Shown here piece by piece: positions 35,395-50,300 of a DNA stretch of 64,000 bases. The DNA comes from Anadara kagoshimensis (lineage: Eukaryota; Mollusca; Bivalvia; Arcoida; Arcidae), in contig CM037861.1 of assembly GCA_021292105.1 (NCBI GenBank), positions 60,991,245 through 61,055,244 of the forward strand, in the 5' to 3' direction. Position 1 is the first letter of the stretch, and the number at the start of each line of letters is the position of its first letter. The notes under the pieces were generated by a model. The model saw only the letters and a program-made list of their open reading frames with translations. It was not told the DNA's origin and searched no databases. The translations under genes were made by a program, and so were the position numbers.

Positions 35395-38300
35395 ATGTCT
35401 ATCAGAGGAAGGGGGGGTCAGAAGCCAAATGATCTAAAGTTCTAGTTATTGGATCACATGTTCAAATTTCAACGGGATGCGAGATTGTCTCAGTTCACCT
35501 GTGGAAGGGTTTGTGGTTTTCTTTAGGAACTCTGGTTTCCTCCACCATTCCAAAACTGAATGATTTAATATTGGTGAAATATGATTGTGGCATAATAAGA
35601 AAAGGATTTGATGTATGATACTTTTAAATGCTTGTCTCTTCACAGTACCTCTCATTGCCTATGTTATAGTCCCACTCAGAACTGATGCTAGTCTGACAAA
35701 GTTTGAGTTCACAAGCAGAAGACTGATTGTTTTTTCCAACCACTCTGGCTACCTCCACAATCCATAAACTGACCACCTCAATCTAAGTGAAAGAATCTTT
35801 ACTGCAGCATAAAATACCATTACTCTTTTCAGAGGAAAAATGGTTAATTATCCTGCACATTAAAATAGGTTTTTTAGGCTTAAAAAACTTACATAAAATT
35901 TGGTTGAGAATGTATTTTAGGAAAACATAAAAAAAACAAAAAAAAAAGTATGAATACAAGAAAAAGAAATTAATCACTAAACTGATAAATATTCAATCAT
36001 TGATACATGCAGAATGAATTACTCTTCTGTTATAAAATATCTAAGTTAGTGGAGATTAAACAACAAAATATTTTTATTTTTGGCTTTCAATGTGTACAAA
36101 GATCTGAAAATCTAAAATAAATCTTAGCTGACATGGAGGCGTTAGTGTTTTCTATTTCGTCAATAGTAAATATTCAGTGAAATTAATCATAGATACGTTA
36201 AGCTTGGGACTTAAGTCAAATACATGTATCTTACTTAAATGTTTACGTAACATATTGTACAGACAAACAACATTGACCTGTCTGCTTGACCTTTGATTGG
36301 ACCAGTACATTGATGTATATGGATCACAGGTGATTATTTTGTCTTTATCAGGGGGATCATGCATTGTTTATAAAATAACTAAGAATCCTAACTCTACTTC
36401 TGTATAAAGTGGATTATCCTACATGAAGATTCCTTATGGAAGGTCAAGCAGACAGGTCAATGTTGTTTGCCTATATACAATCATTTGTGATTGAATTTGT
36501 ATGAAAAGGCGTTTATATATCGTTTATATATCAGATGTAAGTAAAATGTCACAGGTGTATACAGACTTCAGAAATATATTTTGTATTAAGTTTTCTTGTC
36601 AATTTCAATGTTATCATGTACTACAATGGGTGTGATAAATTGTTATATGTTGGTTGTTAGTGCCGGGTAACTTTTAAACTTTTTCTTATACCACTCATTT
36701 GTTTGACTATTTTCATAGTCCACAGTGGTCAAAATAACAGCTAGGCCCTCGATCAGTCCCAAAGTAAAACTTTTGAGAGGTGCTGGTCATTTTTTCAATA
36801 GTCTCCTATATACCACAATAGAAAATGTTAAAATTATCAAGACCTAATTAATGTGAACACTGCATACCAACAGTTAAGCTTTTGAAGCTACATGGGTTGA
36901 ACATTTTGTTGACTTTAAAACTGGATTAAGTCTGTTTATATGACATATATAAAGACAAGACAACACCTCTGAAAGATAAATAGATTTTGCTTTTGCTTCG
37001 GTGTCCAAGTGGTCTTGATTGCTTGTTTACGGGTGACATGGCTTTTCACTGCCAAGGTTTGAATCCTGCTCTGGGTCGATTCTAATGTGAAAAAGTTTGT
37101 CAGTTGGATTGTCACAGGTTGGTGTCAGTTGGATTGTCACAGGTTGGTGTCAGTTGGATTGTCACAGGTTAGTGTCAGTTGGATTGTCACAGGTTAGTGT
37201 CAGTTGGATTGTCACAGGTTAGTGTCAGTTGGATTGTCACAGGTTGGTGGTTTTCTTTGAGCACTTTGGTTTCCTCTACTTTCCTAGAATTGTCCACCTT
37301 GATGTAAATGAAAAAATCTTGACTGGGGCATAAAACACAATTGATGTATCGCCGGCCACTCCCACAATGTTCTGACACTGGCAGCCATTATGGTAATAAA
37401 GCAGCTAAAGCAGCGGCAACTAATGACATTCTAGTATCAGTGACGTCATTAAACTGCACAATTCAGGCCGAGTTTTCATTCTTTTTGCGTGTAATTCAAG
37501 CACGACGGGACTTTCTCGGAACATAGTGGGCGTGGTCGGTGATCCGTCAATTACTCCACTACTCCACACTTAACTCTTAATATGAAGATTTAAAAACTTA
37601 TCCATTTCATCAATTTTAAGGACTGAAAGCTTGATATTTCACATTAAAGCACCATAAAAGACCCCTAATTTTTGCCAAATTTCCTTGTTGACATTGGGCA
37701 TTATAAAATACACTTTGGTACAGGATGGGGGTTAGTTGTAGGAGTTTGCTTTTTGTGATATTGGTCACTATTTTGTGACCTTTTAATTGATTGGCATTGA
37801 CCAAAAAGTCTCTTAAAAACTGAAAACTTGAAACCTTGCATATTAAGCATATGTTTCTGAAGCAGAATGATTAGTTGATTGGTTTCAATTTTGACTCAAT
37901 TGTAGCCATGCTGCTTGTATCACTACATGAGCATGGAGTCTGCCATTTGGCATTTTGTTTTGAAAAACAGTAATCTCTGTTGCTCTGTTTATGTCTTAAA
38001 AGTATTCCTATTTATATATCTGCCAAAAGGAAAAAAAACAGAACAAATATTAGAAAACTGGCAATTTCTTTGGACACTAATACTCTAATTTTTTTTTGAA
38101 AAATGGTAATTGGCATTTAGTTTTGAAAAATGGTAATCAGCTGTTGCACAGTGTCTTAAAAATACATGTATGAGCAAATTTGAAAAATGAAAAAAAAATA
38201 AAAATGATAGAAAGCTTGCAATTTCCTTGGGGCCTAAAGCAACAAAGACTCTGTTTTTAAAAAAATGGTAATTGCATTTGGCATTTAGTTTTGAAAACTT

Positions 38301-41300
38301 GAAATCAGCTGTTGCACAATGTCTTAAAAAATCCTATACATGTATGAGCAAATTTAAAAAAAAAAAAAAAAGCAAAAAATGATAGAAAGCGAGCAATTAT
38401 CTAGAGCCTAAAGCTTCTAAGACTCTATATTTTGAAAAAAACTAATCTCTGTTTTTCATTTAGCTATTTATGTGTCTGGGATGCTGTTATATAAGCAAAA
38501 AATATTAGAACAAAATAGAAAGCAAGATATTCCTCGGAGCCATCATCTCGGCTTAATATCTGTAAAAGCTTCATTTAACCATTATTGATTGACAAGAGAA
38601 TGGTAGCTTAACAGACTTCTGTCGTTAAAACTCTCATATTACCATTCAACTCTGATTATTATATCGTTTATTGCCTTAATCATCATCTATGTGCCCACTC
38701 GTAATGTCTTCAGTTTATTTCTACATAGTCTAATGTACATAAGTATACAAATTACAAATATTTACTGCATTTTCTCCAATTTTACAAGTAGATAGAACTA
38801 ATTTGTGTGCGTAATGAGCAAGTTAGTAAGTGATTGAGTGGAATTTTACATACTTTTGAAAATTGAATTTTTTTTACTTATATCCATATGTCACTATTTG
38901 GTATTATCTAGGTTTCCACAATTTTCAAATTGTTAATAGCCAAATTTTAAAAACTTGTGAAAATAATATTTCTTTATAAAGTGGTTTTTTTTTTCTTTTA
39001 CAAATTTTCTAAAATATGCTAAAAAAAATTTAAGAAATTCTCATAAATTAGTAGCCAATAATGATTTTGGCTATCCATGAATGAATACATGGTATTATAA
39101 AAGGGTTTGGCAAAAAAGCTGGGGAGACTTGTAAAGAAAAACATAGAAGAATCAAATTTCCAGACCAGAGGCAATTAGTGGGATGGCAAAGTTGTTGAGG
39201 GGCATTACAATGAGGTTTTACTGCATATACTTTTGTAAATTGCAAATGACAGTCACAGTTCTTTATAGTGCATACATGTGCCCTTCTCCCTCCTCCCCCC
39301 CCCCCCCCTTCTGACCTCAACAAGACTGTAGTTGTTAATCTGTGTATTGCTATGGGCCTCCCGCACCCCCTCTGACCTCAACAAGACTTATAATTTGTAA
39401 ATCTGTATTTGCTATATTGATACTCACTGGGGGATAAAATGTGATTGATTCTGTCAATATTTCATTAATGGTACAACTGGGATATCCTCCCTCTGCTGCT
39501 ACACTTAATAACATTTTGTGTCGTTGATAATGTCATTGCCGCTACATGACAAATTCAAGTCATCTCTAGATGATGATGATAAAGAAAGGAATTATAATTG
39601 ATTTGTCAAGAAGTTTTCACTTATATTGAGCCATTTTGTTTTAAAATGCCTGAAAATATAGAACTGGAATAATGATTTATTTGTCCCAGTCAAGAGGATT
39701 TTAGTTATAAAAGGCAGTCAGTTCATGGATAGTGCAGAAAACTGGAATACAGAGTAAATGACTGATGTGTGGGGCAAGCAAACTGAAACATTTCTTCAAG
39801 CTATAATCTTCCTAATTTGAATTCAAACCTAAGGATAAGAAATTATGTAACCCAAAAGACAATGCTTTTTCTTTTTCTGTATTAAAGATCTGTTTTTGGA
39901 TTTACTCAATTAAAAAACTTTTTTTCTGTATTAAAAATCTCTTTTCTTATTCTGTATTCAAAATTTCTTTTCCTTTTCTAAATTATTTTTTTTCTGTATT
40001 TGCAACCTAGCTGTCATGACAGCATTATAATACAACTTATAATAAACTTCTATTCCGTAACATAGATCTGAATCTACCCTTTCCCCTTTGTAAGCTGCTC
40101 ATGATCAATTCGGAAATGGAAGGAATTTAGTTGACAGAATATTATAGTTGTGCTTTAATTCTTATGAATTGTTGCCTGTCTTAATTTTACAATCTTAAAG
40201 TATAAAGTGATGCCAAAAATTTGATAATACCCATCTCAAAATACAAATGTTTTAATTCCCATGAATTATTGCCTGTCTTAGTTTTCACTTTAGCTCATTG
40301 ATCTGATCGCGATAAAACTGGATTACATCAGAGTATATTTCCTGTATTACATGTGTGGCACGGCACATCACATTCGTTATCCAGTATTTAATATCTGTAG
40401 CTCAACACATCATTCATGTTACAGAATAATCTTATGAATTCTATATAACAAGCATTCCTGTATTGATTCCTCTGTTTACATTGGTAAAACTATCACTTCT
40501 ATTGACTTTGATGCTGTTAGTCATGTAGCAATAGTCTTCTTCCTGATCCACTTGTCCTCGCAGCTCACCTAGTAATGATGCCCTAATATGAACCGTCATA
40601 TAGCAATGGTAAAACTATCACTTCTATTGACTTTGATGCTGTTAGTCATGTAGCAATAGTCTTCTTCCTGATCCACTTGTCCTCGCAGCTCACCTGGTAA
40701 TGATGCCCTAATATGAACCGTCATATAGCAATGGTAAAACTATCACTTCTATTGACTTTGATGCTGTTAGTCATGTAGCAATAGTCTTCTTCCTGATCCA
40801 CTTGTCCTCGCAGCTCACCTGGTAATGATGCCCTAATATGAACCGTCATATAGCAATGGTAAAATTATCACTTCTATTGACTTTGATGTGGCTAGTCATG
40901 TAGCAATAGTCTTCTTCCTGATCCACTTGTCCTTAAAGCTCACCTGGTAATGATGCCCTAATATGAACCGTCATATAGCAATGGTAAAATTATCACTTCT
41001 ATTGACTTTGATGTGGCTAGTCATGTAGCAATAGTCTTCTTCCTGATCCACTTGTCCTCGCAGCTCACCTGGTAATGATGCCCTAATATGAACCGTCATA
41101 TAGCAATGGTAAAATTATCACTTCTATTGACTTTGATGTGGCTAGTCATGTAGCAATAGTCTTCTTCCTGATCCACTTGTCCTTAAAGCTCACCTGGTAA
41201 TGATGCCCTAATATGAACCGTCATATAGCAATGGTAAAATTATCACTTCTATTGACTTTGATGTGGCTAGTCATGTAGCAATTGTCTTCTTCCTGATCCA

Positions 41301-44300
41301 CTTGTCCTTAAAGCTCACCTAGTAATGATGCCCTAATATGAACCGTCATATAGCAATGGTAAAATTATCACTTCTATTGACTTTGATGTGGCTAGTCATG
41401 TAGCAATCGTCTTCTTCCTGATCCACTTGTCCTTAAAGCTCACCTGGTAATGATGCCCTAATATGAACCCTCATATAGCAATGGTAAAATTATCACTTCT
41501 ATTGACTTTGATGTGGCTTGTCATGTAGCAATTGTCTTCTTCCTGATCCACTTGTCCTTAAAGCTCGCCTGGTAATGATGCCCTAATATGAACCGTCATA
41601 TAGCAATGGTAAAATTATCACTTCTATTTACTTTGATGTTGCTTGTCATGAAGTAATTGTCTTCTTTCTAATCCACTTGTCCTTAAAGCTCACCTGTTAA
41701 TGATGCCCTAATTTAAGCCGTCGGGTAGCATTTGTCTTCTTCCTAATCCACTTGTCCTCATAGCTCACTTAGTAAAGATGCCCTAATATGAGCAGTATGT
41801 AATGGTCATATCCAAGATGCATATTGTCACCAATCTAACAATTCTTCCATATGTGAACTATAACACGATCCTCAGTGGTTTAGTGGTAGATCATCTGTCT
41901 AAAGAGTGAAAGGTCATGGGCTCAAAGCTCAACTGGATCATACATAAGATTTTTAAATTTTAGAGCACCAGTAATGGGTTTAAAGCTCAACTGGGTCATA
42001 CATAAGATTTTTAAATTTTAGGGTACCAGTAATGGGTTTAAAGCTCAACTGGGTCATACATAAGATTTTTAAATTTTAGGGTACCAGTAATGGGTTTAAA
42101 GCTCAACTGGGTCATACATAAGATTTTTAAATTTTAGGGTACCAGTAATGGGTTTAAAGCTCAAGTGGGTCATACATAAGATTTTTAAATTTTAGGGTAC
42201 CAGTAATGGGTTTAAAGCTCAACTGGGTCATACATAAGATTTTTAAATTTTAGGGTACCAGTAATGGGTTTAAAGCTCAACTGGGTCATACATAAGATTT
42301 TTAAATTTTAGGGTACCAGTAATGGGTTTAAAGCTCAACTGGGTCATACATAAGATTTTTAAATTTTAGGGTACCGGTAATGGGTTTAAAGCTCAACTGG
42401 GTCATACATAAGATTTTTAAATTTTAGGGTACCAGTAATGGGTTTAAAGCTCAACTGGGTCATACATAAGATTTTTAAATTTTAGGGTACCAGTAATGGG
42501 TTTAAAGCTCAACTAGGTCATACATAAGATTTTTAAATTTTAGGGTACCGGTAATGGGTTTAAAGCTCAACTGGGTCATACATAAGATTTTACATTTTAG
42601 GGTACCAGTAATGGGTTTAAAGCTCAACTGGGTCATACATAAGATTTTAAATTTTAGGGTACCAGTAATGGGTTTAAAGCTCAACTGGGTCATACATAAG
42701 ATTTTTAAATTTTAGGGTACCGGTAATGGGTTTAAAGCTCAACTGGGTCATACATAAGATTTTACATTTTAGGGTACCAGTAATGGGTTTAAAGCTCAAC
42801 TGGGTCATACATAAGATTTTACATTTTAGGGTACCAGTAATGGGTTTAAAGCTCAACTGGGTCATACATAAGATTTTTAAATTTTAGGGTACCAGTAATG
42901 GGTTTACAGCTCAACTCTGTCATACATAAGATTTTAAATTTTAGGGTACCAGTAATGGGTTTAAAGCTGAACTAGGTCATACATAAGATTTTTAAATTTT
43001 AGGGTACTACTTTCTGGCCTGGTGTTCATTAATAAGTGGACAGATTATTGACCAGATCACCCGGTGTCAGTTTAATGTGACTGAGGGAATGGTATGCCTG
43101 TCTGCAGTATACTAGTATTGACTCTGTGAGCTGGCATCTTAAAGTAGACCTGATTGCACCCTAGTAGAAAACACACCATAATACACAAACTTGTTGCTTT
43201 GATTAATCCTTAGATTTTATTTAATCTGCTGTGGTCACAAATAGTTTAAAGATTGCTGATGTGAGATGTTTTGCGAGGCTTTCACAAACCATCTCAGAAC
43301 TAAAACCTGTTCCATATGAGCAAAAACACCAGTCTAATGGCCTTATAATTTGTAGCATCAATAAGTATGAAATGATATCAATTTCATTGTCTGGTTCTAT
43401 GATTCAATAAATCACTGACATCCATTTGAATGGTGACTAATGTTGTACACAAAGTAGGCTTAGAAATATTCAATTTTGATTTTCATATCAAAAAGCAAAT
43501 GTTTTATCATGAAGAATCAGACTGAATTATTATCAGTTTTTATTTTATTTTTGTTATAAAATAACTAAGGAATGCTGAACTGCTAAATTGGAGACTATGT
43601 ACGAAAATGGCTCTGTGTGGTGTCTTGTACAATAGATTTGCTATTTTTTGTTTGACAGTTAAAAAAGGGATCTATTTTTAAATATTAAATACGAAAATGG
43701 TTGTCTTTTACAAAAGATTTCTGGTTGAATGGGTAATAACTAGTACAATCTTTACCATGTATATGCTATGATTTAGATCATATGGTTTAGTTAGAAACAT
43801 CAGAGTTTTAGTTAAAGTTTCCAATTTATCAGAACTTACTAACAAGATGTATATAAAGAAAACAATAATTACAAATAGCTTCTGCCCCCTTTTTCTTCCA
43901 CCACAGAGAAATTTAATAGTGGATGGGACAAGAAGCATGAGTAATGCATTCCATATGTCTGTCTGAGTGTCCATGTGTCACACTTTTTGCCCAGACAAGT
44001 TCTCCATTACCATCTATGAGATATTGATTAAAATTTACAGGAATAACCAGTTGATGTTTGTAGTTTGCATATTGTTTTCCTGTTCTGGTTCAGTGATTTT
44101 GTAGGAGTTATGGCCCTTTGAATATTTTTAATTTTTTTCTGGACTATTTATCATATACCATTGCTTAAATATTAATGAAACTTTACAGTAATGACCAGTA
44201 AAGACATACCAGGTAGTTGTGCATATGTTATTTTGTTGTTCCAGTGATTTTTTTTAAGTGTTTGAATTTGAATTTTTGAATTTTTTAACGATAATTTTTT

Positions 44301-47300
44301 TTCCGCTCCTTTACCATCCATAACATATTAATGAAATGTTACACTAATGACTAGTAAAAGATTGTGCTCAACTTGATCCTGTTCCATTTATGGACCGTTT
44401 AATATTTTATTCCTGGTTACCTGCTACAACCATGGTAGGCATATCGCCTACCATCGAAAGTTGATAGGGCAGATACGTCGCTGGCTCAAGGCCATGCGAT
44501 CAACACAAAGTTATCCAGAATCACCAGTAGGACGTGCCTTTCGGAATGATTGGTTTTGTTCTAATAAATTCATATTACAAAATTAGTAGGGAATTTTGCT
44601 GTTACTGGAAACTCTAAAATGTTTTACAAATGGCATTGCAAACATTTCCTCAAACCAATTTGATATTTTGGTTCTAATTAAGACAGATTTGACTTTTTAT
44701 TGAAATAAAGTAATTTTATTATTTTCCTGTTTCAGACAAAAGCCTTATTTTCTGAGTTAATTCTTCCACTCGAACAGAAGCTTGAAAACGAATTTAGGAG
44801 ATATGCAGTGAGTATTGAATTATTATACAACGGACGCCTTGTTATACTAAGATGAATGTTTCTCTGATAGAAAAGTGATCTTAGATATGTTGGAAACTAC
44901 AAATCAATATCACAAGAATATATTTTTAACTAGATTTGATCTAGTCGTCATATTGTCTTCTTGGTTTTAAATATATAGATATACACAGACTTACCACTGA
45001 AATAACGAATATGTGTACAGTAAGGACCACCACAGAGATTCCCCATATTTGTTGCCTGTATTTAGCGAAATTCTGTCTTCCAAACGGTCCATTTTTTTTA
45101 TTATTATTATGTTTTTTTCATCAATTTTATTTTATCTGCATAGATAATAAATCAAAATTAATCAGTCTGAAAAATACATGTAGTATTATACTTAAGTTTT
45201 TTTTATGGAGTTTTATGTGCCAGTCAAAATTTTGTCATTTATTTTTAAAGTGGGTAGTTTTAAGGAATGGTGGAGGAAACCAGAGTGCTCAGAGAAAACC
45301 ACCAACCCTCAACAAGCAAACTGACAATTAAACTTTCTAATACTAGGATCTGTCCCAAGTGAGATTTAAATCTAGGTTATCACAGGCACTGTGATCTGTA
45401 AATGTACTCGCTTTCCACCACTCAGCCAACTAGACTCCTTTCCTTATAGTAGACCACTGTGGTAGCTCAGTTGGTAGAGTGCTTGCTACATAAGTGGGAG
45501 GTTCGAACCCTGACCAGGTCTGACCCAAGACTTAAAAGTACGTAGTGACTGTTCTTTCCCCAAGCACTCAGCATTATGAAATGAAAGTCATGGTTCTTTT
45601 GGATGGGAACTTAAAATAAACATGGTCCCATGTTACAGTAGGCTTGGCACATTAAAGAACCCTTCTGTATAATGCCATCAGAGCAATGCACAGACAAAAT
45701 TTCTGCACCTTTGCCTATAGCTGGTGACATCTTGATATAAGTGAAATATTCTTGACTGGGACGTTAAACACCATTACGCAACTCAATCCTTAAAATAAAT
45801 TATTCATTTGGACAACATGGGTAGACGACATGTCTAGGAATTGACGTCTGCAACAGTATGACCAATGATCAACAATTATTTATACATTCTATATTGATTT
45901 AAGATTCAATTTTGTGGCCTTGCATCAAGTTATGTCCCCTAAACACGCTAAAAGTTGTAATTTATCCTACTTTGGAACTAAGATCTGTATTAAAATGTTA
46001 TCTAGTTAAGATCCACTCCACAATTGTAATGACTCATGTAACAGTGGTCGGGGGGGGGGGGACAATATATATATTATGGTATGTCATTGTCTGTCCATCC
46101 GTATGTTAACATTTTTCTTGTCCGGTCCATATCTTTTAGCTTAATAAGGTTATCATGTATTATGGGAAGTTGGGTTGCCCCATATAAAATTTAGGTCAGA
46201 GTATTGAAGGTCAACCAAGGACATAATGTAGAAAATGCAAGAACTTCCTTATTTCTCATTTAATTCCTTTCAAATTTGATATGGATTTACAACAAGTAGC
46301 AGTGTTTCTCATCTAGACTGGGTTTTTGCTTTGAGGTCCTACTTTTTGCAGAATTGGAGAATGGTTCTTTGCATCTACGTTCTCATATCTTCTCATATCT
46401 TACTTTAATTGTGTTCAATTTTCTTTTGGGTACAACCTCTAGACATTAATGGGCATATATTGCCCCACTCAGCGGTGCTCTTGTTTTGTCTATGATATTA
46501 TGTAGGCATGTGTCACTGGCTTTAATTGCAGGTTGGTTAGTTGAATGTTGCTTAACGTCAGCATTTTTTCAGCTATTCGCGACAAGAACTATTTTATTAA
46601 TCTCTATGAATTAATCTATGAACAAGTTCATGTATGCATTTGAAGTGTGAGTGTTTTATGGTCTGCCTTGTACTTGTGTGCACTCAGGGCGACTTTAACG
46701 TGCTAGCTCACAAAGTGGGTATGCCGCAGACAGACATACCACTTCCCCAGTCACATTATAATGATACGAGGTGAGCCAGTAAAGGCCAACAGCAAGGAAA
46801 ATTCTTTTTCCTACATGTGGGCTGAGTGGGGCTCAAACTCACAATGGTGAGAGACCCTTGATTTGTAGACTGACATCTTATCCATTAGGCCAACCCAGCC
46901 TCGTGGTAATTGCGGGGTCTTATACTACATTTCAAATATTTTCTGGGGGAGCATGCCTGCATCCTCTGATTTGTTATTCCACATCAATGGAAAAATGTAA
47001 CCCCTTCTTTCAAAAATTCTTGTTTCAAATTTAACTTGTGTTTATTTTATTTATTTTTTAGGGTCAACATAAAAAATATACACATGGTCATAAAGCGTTA
47101 ATTAGTCCTTACATAAAATCCCATGATGCATTGAGAAAGTTCCGAAAGAAAACGAAAAACAAAATGGTGTATGATGAACATAAGGAAGCACAGGTATAAT
47201 TGTTACATCCCTAGTACATAAATTTAGTCTTCCAGAGCACTGGGCCTCACTTTCTTGGTAGAAAATCAGGTGTTTAACTAAATTTGCCAGTTTTCAAAGT

Positions 47301-50300
47301 TTTTACTTTGTATTTTGGATTGTGATTTGAACACGGTCCTGTATGTTTGTGTTTGGTTTGCATTTGTAATGTTTTATTGAATTAAACTCTGTTGAGACAA
47401 TATGTAATCAATATATGCTTATAATTACCATTGCTAAAGTGACATCACTATTAATTTCTTGCTTTTGCCTCTATATGTGACATCTTTGATTCCAGCAATT
47501 GCAAATGAATGTTGAACATGCCAGTGTTTTAGAATAATTTCAGAATTCAATAACTAAAATAAGATTTTCAAAAAATACCAAATATAAATACAACCATTGA
47601 ACTGACGACGAGAAATGGTGTTTATATGGCTATAACTAACTTCCATTGCTTTGCAAAGCAAATTAATAATGTGCAGATATGGACTGTTCAAATATAATAT
47701 ATATGTATATGTATGTATTCTTTAACATTTCAATATTTTCAGTATGTGAAGATATTACACAAATGTCAGGAGAGGTTAGATGACTACAGGTATCAAGGAC
47801 TGAAACTGGTAAGTTATGCCAAATGACTACAGGTATCAAGGACTGAAACTGGTAAGTTAGGCCAAATGACTACAGGTACCAAGGACTGAAACTGGTAAGT
47901 TAGGCCAAATGACTACAGGTATCAAGGACTGAAACTGGTAAGTTAGGCCAAATGACTACAGGTATCAAGGACTGAAACTGGTAAGTTAGGCCAAATGACT
48001 ACAGGTATCAAGGACTGAAACTGGTAAGTTAGGCCAAATGACTACAGGTATCAAGGACTGAAACTGGTAAGTAAGGCCAAATGACTACAGGTATCAAGGA
48101 CTGAAACTGGTAAGTTAGGCCAAATGACTACAGGTATCAAGGACTGAAACTGGTAAGTTAGGCCAAATGACTACAGGTATCAAGGACTGAAACTGGTAAG
48201 TAAGGCCAAATGACTAGAGGTATCAAGGACTGAAACTGGTAAGTTAGGCCAAATGACTACAGGTATCAAGGACTGAAACTGGTAAGTTAGGCCAAATGAC
48301 TACAGGTATCAAGGACTGAAACTGGTAAGTAAGGCCAAATGACTACAGGTATCAAGGACTGAAACTGGTAAGTTAGGCCAAATGACTACAGGTATCAAGG
48401 ACTGAAACTGGTAAGATAGACCAAATGACTACAGGTATCAAGGACTGAAACTGGTAAGTTAGGCCAAATGACTACAGGTATCAAGGACTGAAACTGGTAA
48501 GTTAGGCTAAATGACTACAAGTATCAAGAACAAAAATATGTGGTTCTACTCAGTCTTTGCAGAAGAGATTCTAACTTTATCAGTACAAATTTACGTTACA
48601 GGCATGTCATGAATTTAACACTAAGCTAAAAAATTACAAATGTAGTGCCAAACTGGCAGCTCATCTCCACCAGTTAACTCTTGACTCCAGCAGATGCTAT
48701 CTAACTCTCCACTAACTATCCATATCTTGACCACTTGGCAGCTGAGCTTCTACTTCTTTTTGTTAGCTCAATGTTAAACTTTTGACTGGTCTGTACTGTA
48801 TCTTGACCTCATTAAAAGTTTGATTAGGTAACTAATATTTAGAGTGTGATATGATAACTGGATCCACAGATTATATTTTAAATGCTGAACGGGGGTTAAA
48901 AAAATTTCCCAGTTCGGAGGTCCAGGGCCTATTTAAACAACATTTAACACTTTTAATATTTAACTGTGAAAGTCTGATAGACCTGCACTTTTTTACTAGA
49001 ACAATACTGCTTTTTGTATACAGTAACATAACTGCACATAAATCTTTCAGTGCTAATATTTGACTTTCAAAACATTATGTGGGATCTACCAAAAATAAAG
49101 GCAAAAAGTCTTGGACCTTCCGTCACAAAACACAATATTAACCCCTGTCAGCCTAAGTCTCAATTTTTTACATATAAAGGTAAAACCAGGAAGTTTTGAT
49201 AGATAGTGTTAGATAGTGATATTTAAAAATTGAATTTTAATTACCTTAAAGTTTTCATGTCAATGCATATTTATATTAAACCCTTTGATTTCTAACTTGA
49301 TTTGATTCAAGTTTTAAAAATGTAATTTAGAACTTTTTAGAAATATTTTTTTTTATTTAACTTCAGAGTTATGTAATGAGATTTTATTGTGCTGATTTTT
49401 ACTCATGGAATATTAATTTGCATTTTTTCCTTTAAATATATGTGCCTTTTTGATTTTGAGGATATATAAATTGATATAATTGTTAATTGTTGAACAAGTT
49501 GGAAATTTAAATGGTGACATACACCCTGAAAACTAATTTTTTTTTCGGGGAGGGGGGGGGGGGTTAGGAATCACCCTGTTGGCCCATCCGTCCAGTTTGT
49601 CTACCTTGTATAAAGTTTGCATCATTTCTTCCTTCTTCCTTATCTGCAGATGCATTTTGATCAAACTTGGCACAAATATAAACCAACATGAGATGATATA
49701 TCATATATAAAATATAGTTACAAAGGTTAAGGGTTAAGGTCACAAGGTCAAATTTTTGGGATGGGGGTAGAGTAAATGCCTCCCTAGAGACTGCTCAGTT
49801 TTATGCAGACTTCACAGAAAATCAAATGTCAAAATGAAAGCCAGAATTCACAAGTGATTATTTCTACATTTTATTAACAATAAAGTCTACATAAAAAGAC
49901 TACAATGGGGCACATCTTGTCCCCATTTGACTGTCCAAGTTGTTTAATATTCATAAACATAAAACAAATATATCAATTTGTATAGCCTCAGAATCAAACA
50001 AATCAACAGGTCACAATTACTTTAAGTATACTCAAAAAAAAAGAAATGCAGATTAATAATCCATGAGTAAAATCTTGTCACATTAATTTAAAACCCCATT
50101 ACATTGCAACAATTAGAAAATTTGTTCTGAAGGCAAAAAGTTATTGCATGTAACTTGTTAGTACATGTCCCTTTTTTATTTGTAGACTTTAAAAGTGCAT
50201 ATATGCTCTATATAAATTATAAAATTATAAATATCCATTAATAGCATGAAAAATTCTAGTCTAGGCAGACATTAATGACCTGTCTGCTTGACCTATCATA

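Larger units (their letters stand above)
36985..37600 (+). mobile_element. SINE family C with a 25-bp internal array and a nested MITE
   Basis: Head gcttcggtgtccaagtggtc with B box ggtttgaatcctg; body aaaaagtttgtcagttggat; then six 25-bp units; tail aaaatcttgactggggcata, interrupted by the MITE at 37343 and resuming at ttactccactactccac. Confidence 0.82.

Noticed and set aside
40481-41785. CRISPR-like array appearance of the regular repeats (also 41935-43015 and 47780-48528)
   Set aside because: Units are contiguous with no unique spacers, and the genome is animal. These are minisatellites.
45459-45530. Possible functional tRNA gene
   Set aside because: A and B boxes are present but the head continues into a conserved SINE body and does not fold with a matched acceptor stem by eye.
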